Shown here piece after piece: positions 43,164 through 52,177 of a DNA stretch of 64,000 nt (positions are counted from its first letter, which is position 1; each line of letters begins with the position of its first letter). Location of the stretch: positions 3,472,001-3,536,000 of the forward strand of contig CBDDKO010000002.1 in assembly GCA_965230275.1 (NCBI GenBank), read 5' to 3'. A program made the translations under genes and the position numbers. This DNA comes from JAJRRS01 sp965230275. Lineage in GTDB: Bacteria; Planctomycetota; Phycisphaerae; Phycisphaerales; Phycisphaeraceae. The notes under the pieces were generated by a model. The model saw only the letters and a program-made list of their open reading frames with translations. It was not told the origin of the DNA and did no database searches.

Positions 43164-43225
43164 CCGCTGCGACATACGCGGCAGCTATTGAAGTGAGGCT
43201 GGGTGCTTTGCAATGCAGTGTGGTC

Positions 43226-43984
43226 TCATTCCACCACAGCGCCGAACTTGCGTTTGCGTTTGGCGAAGGCGTCGAGTGCGATGTGTAGCTGCGGCACGTC
43301 GAACTCGGGCCAGCAGATGTCGGTGACGTAGATCTCGGCGTAGCTGATCTGCCAGAGCAGGTAGTTGCTGAGGCGCATCTCCCCGGCCGTGCGTATCAGC
43401 AGGTCCGGGTCGGGCAGGCCTGCGGTGTAGAGGTGGTCCGAGATCGTCTGCTCGGTGATGCTCTTGGGATCGAGCGAGCCGGCCTTGACCTTGTCGGCGA
43501 TGTCGCGGACGGCGTCGGCGATCTCCATCCGTGAGCCGTAATTCAGCGCCAGCGCCAGCGTCAACCCGGTGTTGTTCTTGGTGAGATCGACGGTCCGGTC
43601 GAGTTCGTCAAGCACTTCCTGCGGCAGGCCGTCGCGTCGGCCTAGCTGCACGAACCGGATGTTGTTCTTGTCTAATTCGCCGCGCTCAGCGATCAGGTAC
43701 TCGACATACAAACCCATCAGGAAGTCGATCTCTTCCTGGTCGCGTGTCCAGTTCTCGGTCGAGAAGCTGTAAAGGGTCAGCGCCTCGATGCCGAGCTTGG
43801 CGCATTCGGTGACGAGCGGGCGGATGCACTCGCCGCCCTTGCGGTGGCCGTAGCTGCGGTCCTTGCCCTGCGCGCGGGCCCATCGGCCGTTGCCGTCCAT
43901 GATGATCGCGATATGGCGGGGCAGCACGAGATGTGCTGATTCCTGATTGCTAATTGCTGATGTGGTTTTGGTCTGTGCGTCCAC
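43226..43984 (-). CDS. uppS: Isoprenyl transferase (undecaprenyl diphosphate synthase)
   Basis: The protein is about 252 residues. It adds isopentenyl units in cis to build the lipid carrier for cell-wall synthesis. HIAIIMDGNGRWARAQG with the catalytic Asp, GHRKGGECIRP, LYSFSTENWTR and DLLIRTAGEMRLSNYLLWQI, the latter in two parts, are classic. I prefer the GTG at 43984 (AGAAGG upstream); the frame can also open at TTG 44014. The N-terminal segment TSAISNQESAHL is encoded by a GATTGCTAA-type repeat. Confidence 0.95.
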   Translation of the reverse strand: MDAQTKTTSAISNQESAHLVLPRHIAIIMDGNGRWARAQGKDRSYGHRKGGECIRPLVTECAKLGIEALTLYSFSTENWTRDQEEIDFLMGLYVEYLIAERGELDKNNIRFVQLGRRDGLPQEVLDELDRTVDLTKNNTGLTLALALNYGSRMEIADAVRDIADKVKAGSLDPKSITEQTISDHLYTAGLPDPDLLIRTAGEMRLSNYLLWQISYAEIYVTDICWPEFDVPQLHIALDAFAKRKRKFGAVVE

Positions 43985-44037
43985 GATGGCTTTGGCCTTC
44001 TCTTCACTTAGCAATCAGAAATCAGACATTAGCAATC
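43933..44037. repeat. Inverted GATTGCTAA stutter repeat over the purA-uppS junction
   Basis: The left arm (43933-43965) is made of GCTGATTCCTGATTGCTAAT units and lies inside the uppS reading frame. The right arm (44008-44037) has the complementary TTAGCAATCAGAAATCAGAC and contains the purA stop codon. The spacer holds the uppS start region. Confidence 0.88.
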
Positions 44038-45402
44038 CCGAAGCATGGTCTGGTCACGGGCCGGGCCGACACTCGCGAGCACGACCGGCACGCCGACGAA
44101 CGATTCGATTTTTTCGATGTACGCCTTGGCGTTGTCGGGCAGGTCGTCAAACGATCGGCAGTCTTCAACCGATTGCTCAAACCCGGGCACCGTTTCATAC
44201 ACCGGCTCAACCGAATCCAGTACGTCCGGGTCGGCGGGGAAGTTCTCGAGGGCCTTGCCGTTGAGTTTGTAACCGGTGCAGAGCTTCAGTTCGGGCAGGC
44301 CCGCGAGCACGTCCAGGAGCATCAAGGCGATCCCGGTCGCGCCGCTTAGCCGGGCGGTGTACTTCAGCGCCACCAGGTCCAGCCAGCCGACGCGTCGGGG
44401 CCGGCCGGTGGTCGTGCCGTACTCTTTACCCACCTCACGGATGCGGTCGCCGGTGGCGTCGAACAGCTCGGTCGGCATAGGACCACCGCCGACGCGGGTC
44501 TGGTACGCCTTGACGATACCCAGCACGTTCTTGACCTGATGCCCGGGGATACCCGTGCCGGTGTGCACGCCCAGCGATGAGCAGTTGCTGCTGGTGACGA
44601 ACGGGTACGTCCCGTGATCGATATCCAAGAGCGTCGCGTTGGCGCCTTCGAACAGCAGGCGTTTGCCCGCGTCGATCGAGGTGTTCAGCAGGTGGCTGAC
44701 GTCGCAGATGTGCGGCCGCAGGACCTCGGCGAGCTTGAGCGTGTCCGCCAGCAGCTGCTTGGCGTCGAAGGGTTCGTATGCTTCGCCGCACTGGCTTGCC
44801 AACGCGCCGAGGACGGTGTTCTTCACCGTGACGATGCGCTGCAGTTTCTCCGCCAGTGTCTTTTCATCCAGCAGGTCGCCGACGCGGATCGCGGTGGAGC
44901 GCAGCGCCTTGTCCGCGTAGCACGGGCCGATGCCCCGGCCGGTCGTGCCGATCGCGGCTTTGTCACCCTGGGCCTGGGCGATCGCCTGCTCGTACAAAGC
45001 GTCCTGGCGTTTGTGGTACTCGAAGACCAGGTGCGCCCGGTCGCTGATCTTGAGGTTCTCGCCGATGGTGATGCCTTCTGCCCGGAGGGTGTTGATCTCC
45101 TTGACGACCTGGGCCGGGTCGATGACGACGCCGTTGCCGAGGATGTTGATCGCGTCTTCAGAGAGCACACCCGAGGGGATCAGGTGCAGGGCGTAGCGTT
45201 TGTCGCCGACCTGGACGCTGTGCCCGGCATTGGCGCCGCCGTTGTAGCGGACCACCAGGTCGTATTCCCTTGCCAGCAGGTCGACGACTTTGCCCTTGCC
45301 CTCGTCGCCCCATTGCAGGCCGACCACGGCACAGTGGCCTTGGGTCAGGCCCAGGCGCTCGAGGCTATCGGATTGGGTCGCGGGCGTGGTCGGAGGCGTC
45401 AT
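44029..45402 (-). CDS. purA: Adenylosuccinate synthetase
   Basis: The 457-residue enzyme joins IMP and aspartate with GTP in AMP synthesis. VGLQWGDEGKGKVVDLLARE, NGGANAGHSVQV, IGTTGRGIGPCYADK and TTGRPRRVGWLDLVALKY are family signatures. The C-terminus is RDC then TAA, with that stop lying in the repeat right arm. It lies just upstream of uppS and is co-directional with it. Confidence 0.98.
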   Translation of the reverse strand: MTPPTTPATQSDSLERLGLTQGHCAVVGLQWGDEGKGKVVDLLAREYDLVVRYNGGANAGHSVQVGDKRYALHLIPSGVLSEDAINILGNGVVIDPAQVVKEINTLRAEGITIGENLKISDRAHLVFEYHKRQDALYEQAIAQAQGDKAAIGTTGRGIGPCYADKALRSTAIRVGDLLDEKTLAEKLQRIVTVKNTVLGALASQCGEAYEPFDAKQLLADTLKLAEVLRPHICDVSHLLNTSIDAGKRLLFEGANATLLDIDHGTYPFVTSSNCSSLGVHTGTGIPGHQVKNVLGIVKAYQTRVGGGPMPTELFDATGDRIREVGKEYGTTTGRPRRVGWLDLVALKYTARLSGATGIALMLLDVLAGLPELKLCTGYKLNGKALENFPADPDVLDSVEPVYETVPGFEQSVEDCRSFDDLPDNAKAYIEKIESFVGVPVVLASVGPARDQTMLRDC

Positions 45403-45587
45403 GGTCAGGCTCGATAGTTGGGGGAACGTATCAAAACCGGGATTCTAGCAGTTTCCTGACGCTCCACACCCCGGGTCGGTCGTCTACCGAGGGCTTGGCG
45501 CACAGAGCGCGACCATCATAGGACAAATGCGGCGATTTATACCGGCGGGCGTAGTGTATTTACCGCACGATCCTGGACGCCTTGCCA

Positions 45588-45616
45588 TTGCATCAAAAGT
45601 TTAGCCCACCTATAAT
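45588..45616 (+). promoter_or_regulatory. Strong sigma-70-type promoter of the Rrf2 gene
   Basis: TTGCAT (45588-45593), 17-base spacer, perfect TATAAT (45611-45616). The downstream TTATTGAGACTTATCG region to the ATG at 45674 is AT-richer and could carry the regulator's own site. Confidence 0.75.
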
Positions 45617-45673
45617 TCCCTTATTGAGACTTATCGTCATGTAAACTCCCCTCACGTCAAGAGGTAGCTCACA

Positions 45674-46150
45674 ATGATTTATTCCAACGCCTGTGCTTAT
45701 GCGATCCGTGCGATGACCCGTCTGGCGATGCTCCGGCCCGACGGCTACGTGCTGCTCGATGAGTTGTGCGAAGGGACCGACCTGCCAAGGCACTTCGTGG
45801 CCAAGATCTTCCAGGACCTGGTCCGCAAGGGCCTGCTCACCAGCGCCAAAGGTCGCGGCGGCGGCTTCGCGCTCGCCAGCCCGCCCAACCAGATTACGCT
45901 CTACGACATCGTCGGCCACGTCGACGGCGTCGAGTCGCTGGACGCCTGCGTCGTCGGCATGTCCAAGTGCAACGACGACCAGCCCTGCCCCCAGCACGAC
46001 CAGTGGAAACCCATCCGCAGCGAACTGAAAAAGTTCCTGCTCTCGACCACCCTCGACAAGATGGCCTCCACCCTCAACAAGAAGATGGACCTGGTCGGCG
46101 AACCCCTGCCAAAACTCCAGAGCAAAAGCAAACCGCTGGCACGCGGCTGA
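45674..46150 (+). CDS. Rrf2-family Fe-S regulator (IscR/NsrR type)
   Basis: The 158-residue regulator has a winged helix (about 1-60: SNACAYAIRAMTRLAML, LPRHFVAKIFQDLVRKGLL with KGRGGGFALA) and an Fe-S site. Cys92, Cys99, Cys105 and His108 match the IscR pattern (C92, C98, C104, H107) closely. It should respond to iron-sulfur status, NO or oxidation. A strong promoter and terminator isolate it as a single gene. The target genes are unknown. Confidence 0.92.
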   Translation: MIYSNACAYAIRAMTRLAMLRPDGYVLLDELCEGTDLPRHFVAKIFQDLVRKGLLTSAKGRGGGFALASPPNQITLYDIVGHVDGVESLDACVVGMSKCNDDQPCPQHDQWKPIRSELKKFLLSTTLDKMASTLNKKMDLVGEPLPKLQSKSKPLARG

Positions 46151-46204
46151 CCCCCGTCCCCCGGAAGTTTATTCAACTAGGATTCACACGAATCAACGCA
46201 ATTC

Positions 46205-46247
46205 AAAGCCGGGTCTTGGCTGAGCCAAGGCCCGGTTGTTTTTATAA
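46205..46247 (+). terminator. Rho-independent terminator after the Rrf2 gene
   Basis: Hairpin CCGGGTCTTGGC / GCCAAGGCCCGG followed by TTGTTTTTAT. An inverted, closely similar copy is at 47063-47105, so the pair flanks the next gene. Confidence 0.92.
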
Positions 46248-46316
46248 CGATACCCATGTTTGCCGTATGGGTTATTCTGTTGGAAACGTCGCCGTCAGGA
46301 TCAAGGAGGATCGAAG

Positions 46317-47021
46317 ATGTCTGACGACATGTACTGCATCCAATGCAAGTACCACCTCAAGGGCTTGAAGGATCACCGCTGTCCCGAATGTGGACGCGAG
46401 TTCGATCCGGAGAATTCTCTGACCTATTCGGCTTCAGACTTCAGGATGCATCCTGTACACAGTTTCATCGGCGCATTGGGCTTACTGCTGGTGTTGATGT
46501 GGTGTATCGCCGATGGGTATAGTTTCGATGCATTCGTTGATTTGACCACTTTTATCAACATCCCCTCACTTATATGGGTTATCGGTGTTGTAATTGCAGG
46601 GCTTTGGATGTGCTTTGGACCGGTCGCTGCACTCAAAGCGATTTTAATCCCATTCATCAGGCTGCGTTCGCTAAATCAGGGCCGGATCAGAACCCATATG
46701 GCCGTCCTATCGCGTGGCTACCAGCTCGCCTGGGCCGCCGGATTGGCTGGTGTGTTACTGAACATGATCCTGTACCTCAGCAATATGAGCGATCCCGCAT
46801 CGATCGGTCCCGCCATAGCAATGAGCCTGTTCTCACCACTCTATGGTTTAATTATTGCTGAGTTTTTCTTTAGCCCGCTGCAACAGGTTTTACTCTCTCG
46901 TACCAATGTTGAATTACCCGTTGAGTTGCAGCTCGCTCTGCCGAAAAGATCCGTCCTTATTCTTCTGTCCGCCAGTGTGTTGTTGATCAGCCTGCTTGTT
47001 TGGAGCTTTTGGGTCCACTGA
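46317..47021 (+). CDS. Zinc-ribbon membrane protein, unknown function
   Basis: The protein has 234 residues. An N-terminal zinc ribbon (CIQCKYHLKGLKDHRCPECG; Cys pairs near residues 7/10 and 22/25) is followed by about five hydrophobic segments (roughly 45-68, 78-105, 125-150, 160-185, 205-230). AAGGAGGA at 46303-46310 fixes the ATG at 46317. Small zinc-ribbon membrane proteins are common in planctomycetes and mostly unexplained. It is bracketed by inverted copies of one terminator sequence. Confidence 0.75.
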   Translation: MSDDMYCIQCKYHLKGLKDHRCPECGREFDPENSLTYSASDFRMHPVHSFIGALGLLLVLMWCIADGYSFDAFVDLTTFINIPSLIWVIGVVIAGLWMCFGPVAALKAILIPFIRLRSLNQGRIRTHMAVLSRGYQLAWAAGLAGVLLNMILYLSNMSDPASIGPAIAMSLFSPLYGLIIAEFFFSPLQQVLLSRTNVELPVELQLALPKRSVLILLSASVLLISLLVWSFWVH

Positions 47022-47062
47022 TTGGCTCTGGCGACTTCCGAAGACTTGGAGCTAACACGCGA

Positions 47063-47105
47063 ATAAAAAACCGGGCCTAGGCTGGCGCCAAGACCCGGCT
47101 TTGTT
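47063..47105. terminator. Bidirectional rho-independent terminator
   Basis: Hairpin CCGGGCCTAGGCTGGC / GCCAAGACCCGG with TTTTGTTTTA on the plus side and TTTTTTATT on the minus side. It serves the zinc-ribbon gene (+) and serA (-). Its minus strand matches the terminator at 46205. Confidence 0.9.
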
Positions 47106-47140
47106 TTATGTCTATTCGTATTCGTTAGCTGTTTAGAATT

Positions 47141-47207
47141 CCGATACCCGATACCCGATACCCGATACCCGATACCCGATACCCGATACCCGATACCCGA
47201 TGCCCGA
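47141..47207. repeat. CCGATAC heptamer tandem after serA
   Basis: About nine units of CCGATAC, nearly perfect, stand immediately after the serA stop codon (TGA, 47209-47211 on the minus strand). No inverted partner was seen. Confidence 0.95.
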
Positions 47208-47208
47208 C

Positions 47209-48876
47209 TCACGCCTCTTCGGCGGCGAGTTTGACGGCGGCGGCTTTGAGGATGCCGGGTTGGCTCTTGAGGCCTTCGATCAGTTTGGCGTCGGGTTCGC
47301 CGTCGAGTTTCAGGAGCATCAGCGCGGTCTGGTCGCGGCGGCTGATGGTCATGTCGGCGATGTTCACGCCGGCCTCTCCGAACACCGAGCCGACCAGGCC
47401 GATCATGCCGGGGCGGTCTTCGTTTTGTAGTAGCAGCATCTGCCCGGCGGGGACCATGTCCATGTGGTAGCCGTTGATCTCGATGATGCGCGGGCGCTGA
47501 TCGTCGTAGACGCGGCCGACGATCCGGCGGGTCTTGTCGGCGGGGTGGGTCTTGTCGTCGACCGCGCCCTGCGGGCCGTCGATCTGCAGCGTCAGCTGGC
47601 TGCCGCGCTGGCCCTCTTCATCCACCAGCACCGTGCGGACCTTGATGCCGCGCGCCTCGGCGACCTGTGTGACGTTGATGATGTTCACCGGGTCGGACAG
47701 GTGGTCTTGAAGCAGCGAGACCAGCGTCATGCGTTCGATCATGCTCTGGCCTGCCGCGAGCCCGCCGCCGATCATCTCGATGGTGATCTCGCAGATGCCG
47801 CGCGTGATCATCGGGCTGATCAGTGTCGCCATGCGCTCGGCAAGGTCGACGTAGCGTTGCTGCATCGGTGAGAGGTCGATCTTCAGGCCCCCAGCGTTGA
47901 CCGCGCCCTTGACGCCCTGGCCACGCAGGTAGGTCAGGCAGCTCGCCGCCGCGTCCACGCTGACCGCGACCTGTGCTTCTGCCGTGCTGGCGCCCAGGTG
48001 CGGGGTGTGCAGGATCTTCGGGTGCGTGCGGATCGGGTCGTCCTCGGCGGGCGGCTCGGTCGGGTAGACATCCACCCCGGCCCCGGCGCACTTGCCTGAG
48101 TCCAGCGCCTCGATCAGGTCGGCTTCATCGACCACCCCGCCGCGCGCCGCGTTGACGACGAAGACGCCGTCCTTGCACTTGGCGAACGTTTCTTTGCTAA
48201 GCATCGAGCGGGTCTGGTCGTTTAAGGGGACGTGGAAGCTGATGACGTCGACCAGCGGGCAGAGGTCCGCGAAGTCCTGCACCATCTTGACGCGGCCGTC
48301 GCAGGCGGTTTCCTGGTTAAAGAACGGATCGTACCCGATGACGTCCATCTCGAAGGCCAAGGCGCGCTCGGCCATGGTCTGGCCGATACGTCCCATGCCG
48401 ACGATGCCCAGGGTCTTGCCGGCGAGCTGCCTGCCGGAGTACTTGCTGCGGTCCCAGCCGCCCTGGCTCATGACCTGGTGGGCGGGCCCGACGTTTCGCA
48501 GCAGCCCGATCATCAGCGCAAACGCCATCTCGGCGGTGGTGATGGTGGACGCCTCGGCGGTGTTGACGACGAGGATGCCCTTGGCGGTGGCGGCTTCGAG
48601 GTCGATGTTGTCGACGCCGACGCCGGCGCGGGCGATGACCTTCAGCTTGCCGGGATTCTCGAGGATCTTGGCGGTGACCTTGATCCCGGAGCGGACGATC
48701 ATCGCGTCGTGCTCACCGACGATCTGGGCGTATTCCTCTTCCGACAGGCCGGGCTTGTTGACCAGCTCGGCGTCGGGCTGGGACTCAATAAATGCCAGGC
48801 CGTCCTTGTGGAGCTTGTCGGCGGCGAGGATTTTGAAGGTCTGGGTTACGGCTTCGGGGGTCGCGGCGGCGGTCAT
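47209..48876 (-). CDS. serA: D-3-phosphoglycerate dehydrogenase, long form
   Basis: The 555-residue enzyme starts serine synthesis by oxidising 3-phosphoglycerate with NAD. NAD-binding core (about 100-310): KTLGIVGMGRIGQTMAERAL, LIEALDSGKCAGAGVDVYPT, and the catalytic HLGASTAEAQ His. The ASB-type intervening domain (about 330-460) and a C-terminal ACT domain (LLLQNEDRPGMIGLVGSVFG) make it the long, serine-regulated form. It ends directly at a CCGATAC tandem. Confidence 0.96.
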   Translation of the reverse strand: MTAAATPEAVTQTFKILAADKLHKDGLAFIESQPDAELVNKPGLSEEEYAQIVGEHDAMIVRSGIKVTAKILENPGKLKVIARAGVGVDNIDLEAATAKGILVVNTAEASTITTAEMAFALMIGLLRNVGPAHQVMSQGGWDRSKYSGRQLAGKTLGIVGMGRIGQTMAERALAFEMDVIGYDPFFNQETACDGRVKMVQDFADLCPLVDVISFHVPLNDQTRSMLSKETFAKCKDGVFVVNAARGGVVDEADLIEALDSGKCAGAGVDVYPTEPPAEDDPIRTHPKILHTPHLGASTAEAQVAVSVDAAASCLTYLRGQGVKGAVNAGGLKIDLSPMQQRYVDLAERMATLISPMITRGICEITIEMIGGGLAAGQSMIERMTLVSLLQDHLSDPVNIINVTQVAEARGIKVRTVLVDEEGQRGSQLTLQIDGPQGAVDDKTHPADKTRRIVGRVYDDQRPRIIEINGYHMDMVPAGQMLLLQNEDRPGMIGLVGSVFGEAGVNIADMTISRRDQTALMLLKLDGEPDAKLIEGLKSQPGILKAAAVKLAAEEA

Positions 48877-48996
48877 CGCTGTATCTCGTTACAGGGGTTA
48901 ATGATAAATCACACTCCCGCCGGGTCTTTTCTCGCATAGGCCCGGCGAACAGAGGATTCTAGTCTCCCGCATACAACGACACAATGTGCTTCGCGT

Positions 48997-50607
48997 TCAG
49001 TCCCCGGCCATGACCTCGACGGCGTGTGCGTCTTCCATCAGGGCCTTGCGAGTCTGGTTGAGTTCCTCAGCGAGCTCGGGCTTGGACTCGGCGAGGTTGT
49101 TCTTTTCGCCGGCGTCGTCGGCGAGGTTGAACAGGTAAGCGCCCTGCTTGATGGCGGGGCTGTTCAGGGGGTTGTTCTTGCCGCCGTGCTTGTGCAGCGT
49201 GAAGTCGTTGCCGCGCTTGCCCGACATGATGAACTTCCAGTCGCCGCTGCGGATGCTGACCCCGCCGTGGCCCTGTGTGAGCAGGATCTTCCGGGCGGTG
49301 TCGGATTCACCGAGCATCGCGGGCAGGACGTTGCGCGTGTCGAGTGTGGGCAATAGTTCGGCGGGCAGGTTGTGGCCGGTCATCTCGGCGAAGGTGGCGA
49401 GCAGGTCGACCTGGCTGATCAATGCATCGGACTCGCCCGGCTTCACGTGCCCGGGCCAGCTGACGATGAACGGCAAACGTGTGCCGCCTTCCCACGACTG
49501 GTACTTGCCGCCGCGATACGGGCCGGAGGGCGTGTGGTCGCCGTTGCTGTCGACCGAGCCGTCGCGGTAGCCGTCGTTGAGCACGGGGCCGTTGTCGCTG
49601 GTGAAAATCACAATCGTGTCGTCACGGATGCCGAGCCGGTCGAGTGCGTCCATCAGTTCGCCGACGCTCCAGTCGGCATGGAGCATCATGTCGCCGCGCA
49701 GGCCGTACCCGCTCTTGCCGTGGAATCGTTCGGCGGGCCAGCGCGGGACGTGGGCGTCGATCAGGTTGAAGTACATGAACCACGGCCGGTCGTCGTCAAC
49801 CTTGGCACGCTTCTCCATGTATTCGATTGCGCGTTCGGTGAAGCGGTCGGTCATTTCCTCGTCGCGCCACTCGGCGCTCTTGCCGCCGGCCTGGAAGCCG
49901 ATCCGGCTGATGCCGTTGATGATGGTTTTGTTGTGCTGGCCGTCGGCGGGGTAGCGCAGCAGTTCGGGGTTCTCGTAGCCGGTGGGGCGGTCGCCGACCT
50001 TCTTGCCGTACGAGACGGTGATCGGATCGTCGGGATCGAGGTTTTCGACGCGGTGGCCGTCGACGTAGACGCAGGGGACGCGGTCGTTGGTCGCGGGCAT
50101 GAGGTAGGAGTGATCGAAGCCGATCTCGAGCGGGCCGGGCTTGATCTCGCCGTTCCAGTCGATCGTGCCGTCGCCCAGGCCCAGGTGCCACTTGCCGATG
50201 ACAGCGGTGTGGTAGCCGGCTTCCTGGAGGTGCGAGGCGAGGGTGAGTTCGCCGGGCTGCATCAGCATGGCGGCGTCGCCGTTGAGCACGTACGAGCCTT
50301 CTTTGCGGAATGCGTACTTGCCGGTGAGCATGGAGTAACGGCTGGGCGTGCAGGTGGCGGCGGTGGCGTAGGCGCTGGTGAAGATCCGGCCGCTCTGGGC
50401 CAGTTCATCGATGCGCGGCGTCTGGATCTTGCCCACGCCGTAGCAGCTCACGTCGCCGTAGCCGACGTCGTCGGTATAGATGACCAGGATGTTCGGCCGG
50501 GTCGGTGCGGTCACGCTGTTGGTCTCGGCGACCGTGCAGCCGGTGAACAGCAGCAACGCCAGGGCCGTGATCAAGAGCCCGGCGGATCGTTGTAGTAGGG
50601 TTGTCAT
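48997..50607 (-). CDS. Lipoprotein sulfatase
   Basis: The 536-residue protein has the lipobox LLFTGC (Cys24). The sulfatase core starts RPNILVIYTDDVGYGDVSCY, and the formylglycine site is Cys86 in ATCTPSRYSMLTGKY (CxPSR, needs a formylglycine-generating enzyme). HLGLGD, FIVSWPGHVKPG and the C-terminal DWKFIMSG complete the fold. It removes sulfate from polysaccharides or sulfated glycans outside the cytoplasm, a common planctomycete trait that suits the GH35 enzyme of this window. The true substrate is unknown. Confidence 0.93.
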   Translation of the reverse strand: MTTLLQRSAGLLITALALLLFTGCTVAETNSVTAPTRPNILVIYTDDVGYGDVSCYGVGKIQTPRIDELAQSGRIFTSAYATAATCTPSRYSMLTGKYAFRKEGSYVLNGDAAMLMQPGELTLASHLQEAGYHTAVIGKWHLGLGDGTIDWNGEIKPGPLEIGFDHSYLMPATNDRVPCVYVDGHRVENLDPDDPITVSYGKKVGDRPTGYENPELLRYPADGQHNKTIINGISRIGFQAGGKSAEWRDEEMTDRFTERAIEYMEKRAKVDDDRPWFMYFNLIDAHVPRWPAERFHGKSGYGLRGDMMLHADWSVGELMDALDRLGIRDDTIVIFTSDNGPVLNDGYRDGSVDSNGDHTPSGPYRGGKYQSWEGGTRLPFIVSWPGHVKPGESDALISQVDLLATFAEMTGHNLPAELLPTLDTRNVLPAMLGESDTARKILLTQGHGGVSIRSGDWKFIMSGKRGNDFTLHKHGGKNNPLNSPAIKQGAYLFNLADDAGEKNNLAESKPELAEELNQTRKALMEDAHAVEVMAGD

Positions 50608-50723
50608 GAATGCCTCCTGGTCTGCGGATTCGGGGTGTTGAGCCCCCCGTCTGTGTGTGGAAGTAAAACAATACCACGCAAGGCTAAGCCGTGCTCATCA
50701 TAGCTATTGACGTGGCGGGGCGG

Positions 50724-52046
50724 TTATGACGATTGGGCGAAGGCTTTTTCGGCCGCGTCGAGGGTCTGCTCGATGGCGACATCGTCGTGGGCGGTGGAAA
50801 CGAACCAGGCTTCGTACATAGACGGTGCGAGCATGATGCCGGCGTCGAGCATGGTATTGAAGAACTTGGTGAAGCGGTCGGTGTTGCAGCGCGCCGCCTG
50901 CTCGTAGTTGGTCACCGCGGTCTCGGCTCCATCGCAGAAGAACAGCCCCAGCATCGACCCGACCCGGGTGATGTAGACCGGAGCGCTGGCGTCCGCGGCG
51001 GCCTTGCGTAAACCGGCTTCGAGCGTGGCGGAGGTTTGTTCAAGCTGTTCGTAGACGCCTTCGGCTTGCATCGCTTCGAGCGTGGCTAAACCGGCCGCCA
51101 TGGCCAGGGGGTTGCCGCTGAGTGTGCCGGCCTGATAGACCGGGCCGTCGGGCGCGACTTGGCGCATGAGGTCTTCACGTCCGCCGTAGGTGGCGCAAGG
51201 CAGGCCGCCGCCGATGATCTTGCCCAGGCAGGTCAGGTCGGGCGTCACGTTGTAGAGCGTCTGTGCTCCGCCGTAAGCGACGCGGAAGCCGGTCATGACT
51301 TCGTCGAAGATCAGCAGCACGTCATGTTTGTCGCAGAGGTCACGCAGACCTTGGAGGTAACCTTGGATTGGGGGGATGCAGCCCATGTTCCCGGCGACCG
51401 GTTCGATGACCAGGCAGGCGATGTCACCGGCATGTTGCTCGAACACCGTGCGCATGGCTTCAAGATCATTGAAGGGCACAAGCAGCGTTTCACCCGTCAC
51501 CGCATCCGGCACGCCCGGCGAACTAGGCACACCCAAAGTCGTCGCGCCGCTCCCGGCCTGCACCAAGAGCCCGTCACTGTGCCCGTGATAGCAGCCCGTG
51601 CATTTGATGACTCTATTCTTCCCAGTCGCGCCGCGCGCCAGCCGGATCGCGGACATCACGGCCTCGGTGCCGGAGTTGACGAACCGGACAAGCTCGACCC
51701 CCGGAAGTGCATCAATGACGACCTGTGCCAGTTTCGTCTCCGCCTCGGTCGGCATCCCGAAGCTCGTGCCTTTCTGGGCGGCTTTCGCCAGGGCGGAGGT
51801 GACTTCCGGCGGGGCGTGGCCGAGGATCAGAGGGCCGTAGGAGCACACATAATCGATGTACTCGTTGCCATCGACATCGGTGACGGTCGCGCCCTTGCCC
51901 TGGCAGATGGTCACCGGCTCCCGGCCGACGGCCTTGTACGCCCGCACCGGGGAGCTGACTCCGCCGGGCATCAGCGACTGAGCCTTGGCGAAGGCCTTGG
52001 CTGACTGGGCATACCGATCCGTCCCGGTCTGGGTAGTTGGGCTCAT
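50724..52046 (-). CDS. hemL: Glutamate-1-semialdehyde 2,1-aminomutase
   Basis: The 440-residue PLP enzyme makes 5-aminolevulinate in the C5 haem route. LMPGGVSSPVRAYKAVGREP, NEYIDYVCSYGPLILGH, FDEVMTGFRVAYGGAQ and the PLP lysine in CLGKIIGGGLPCATYGG are signatures; YQAGTLSGNPLAMAAGLATL closes the core. No other hem gene is in the window. It is divergent from rpsO. Confidence 0.97.
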   Translation of the reverse strand: MSPTTQTGTDRYAQSAKAFAKAQSLMPGGVSSPVRAYKAVGREPVTICQGKGATVTDVDGNEYIDYVCSYGPLILGHAPPEVTSALAKAAQKGTSFGMPTEAETKLAQVVIDALPGVELVRFVNSGTEAVMSAIRLARGATGKNRVIKCTGCYHGHSDGLLVQAGSGATTLGVPSSPGVPDAVTGETLLVPFNDLEAMRTVFEQHAGDIACLVIEPVAGNMGCIPPIQGYLQGLRDLCDKHDVLLIFDEVMTGFRVAYGGAQTLYNVTPDLTCLGKIIGGGLPCATYGGREDLMRQVAPDGPVYQAGTLSGNPLAMAAGLATLEAMQAEGVYEQLEQTSATLEAGLRKAAADASAPVYITRVGSMLGLFFCDGAETAVTNYEQAARCNTDRFTKFFNTMLDAGIMLAPSMYEAWFVSTAHDDVAIEQTLDAAEKAFAQSS

Positions 52047-52177
52047 GCGCGTAGTGTAGCACCCCAGGCAGTACCGGTCGCCCGCTTACCCACAACATCT
52101 TTTCCAGCAAACGCTTGTGGCAAAGTACATGTCTCCCGGGCCCCGTATCACCTTTCCCAGCCCGCGAACCACCCACA

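Noticed and set aside
47141..47207. CRISPR-like impression of the CCGATAC array
   Set aside because: Units are 7 bp without spacers; no cas gene in the window.
46841..47212. 123-codon minus-strand frame with GIGYRVS repeats
   Set aside because: The repeats are the CCGATAC tandem in translation; the remainder is antisense to the zinc-ribbon gene and crosses a terminator.
49372..50595. 407-codon plus-strand frame opposite the sulfatase
   Set aside because: Shadow of the GC-rich sulfatase gene; no motif and an Ala/Val/Gly-rich composition.
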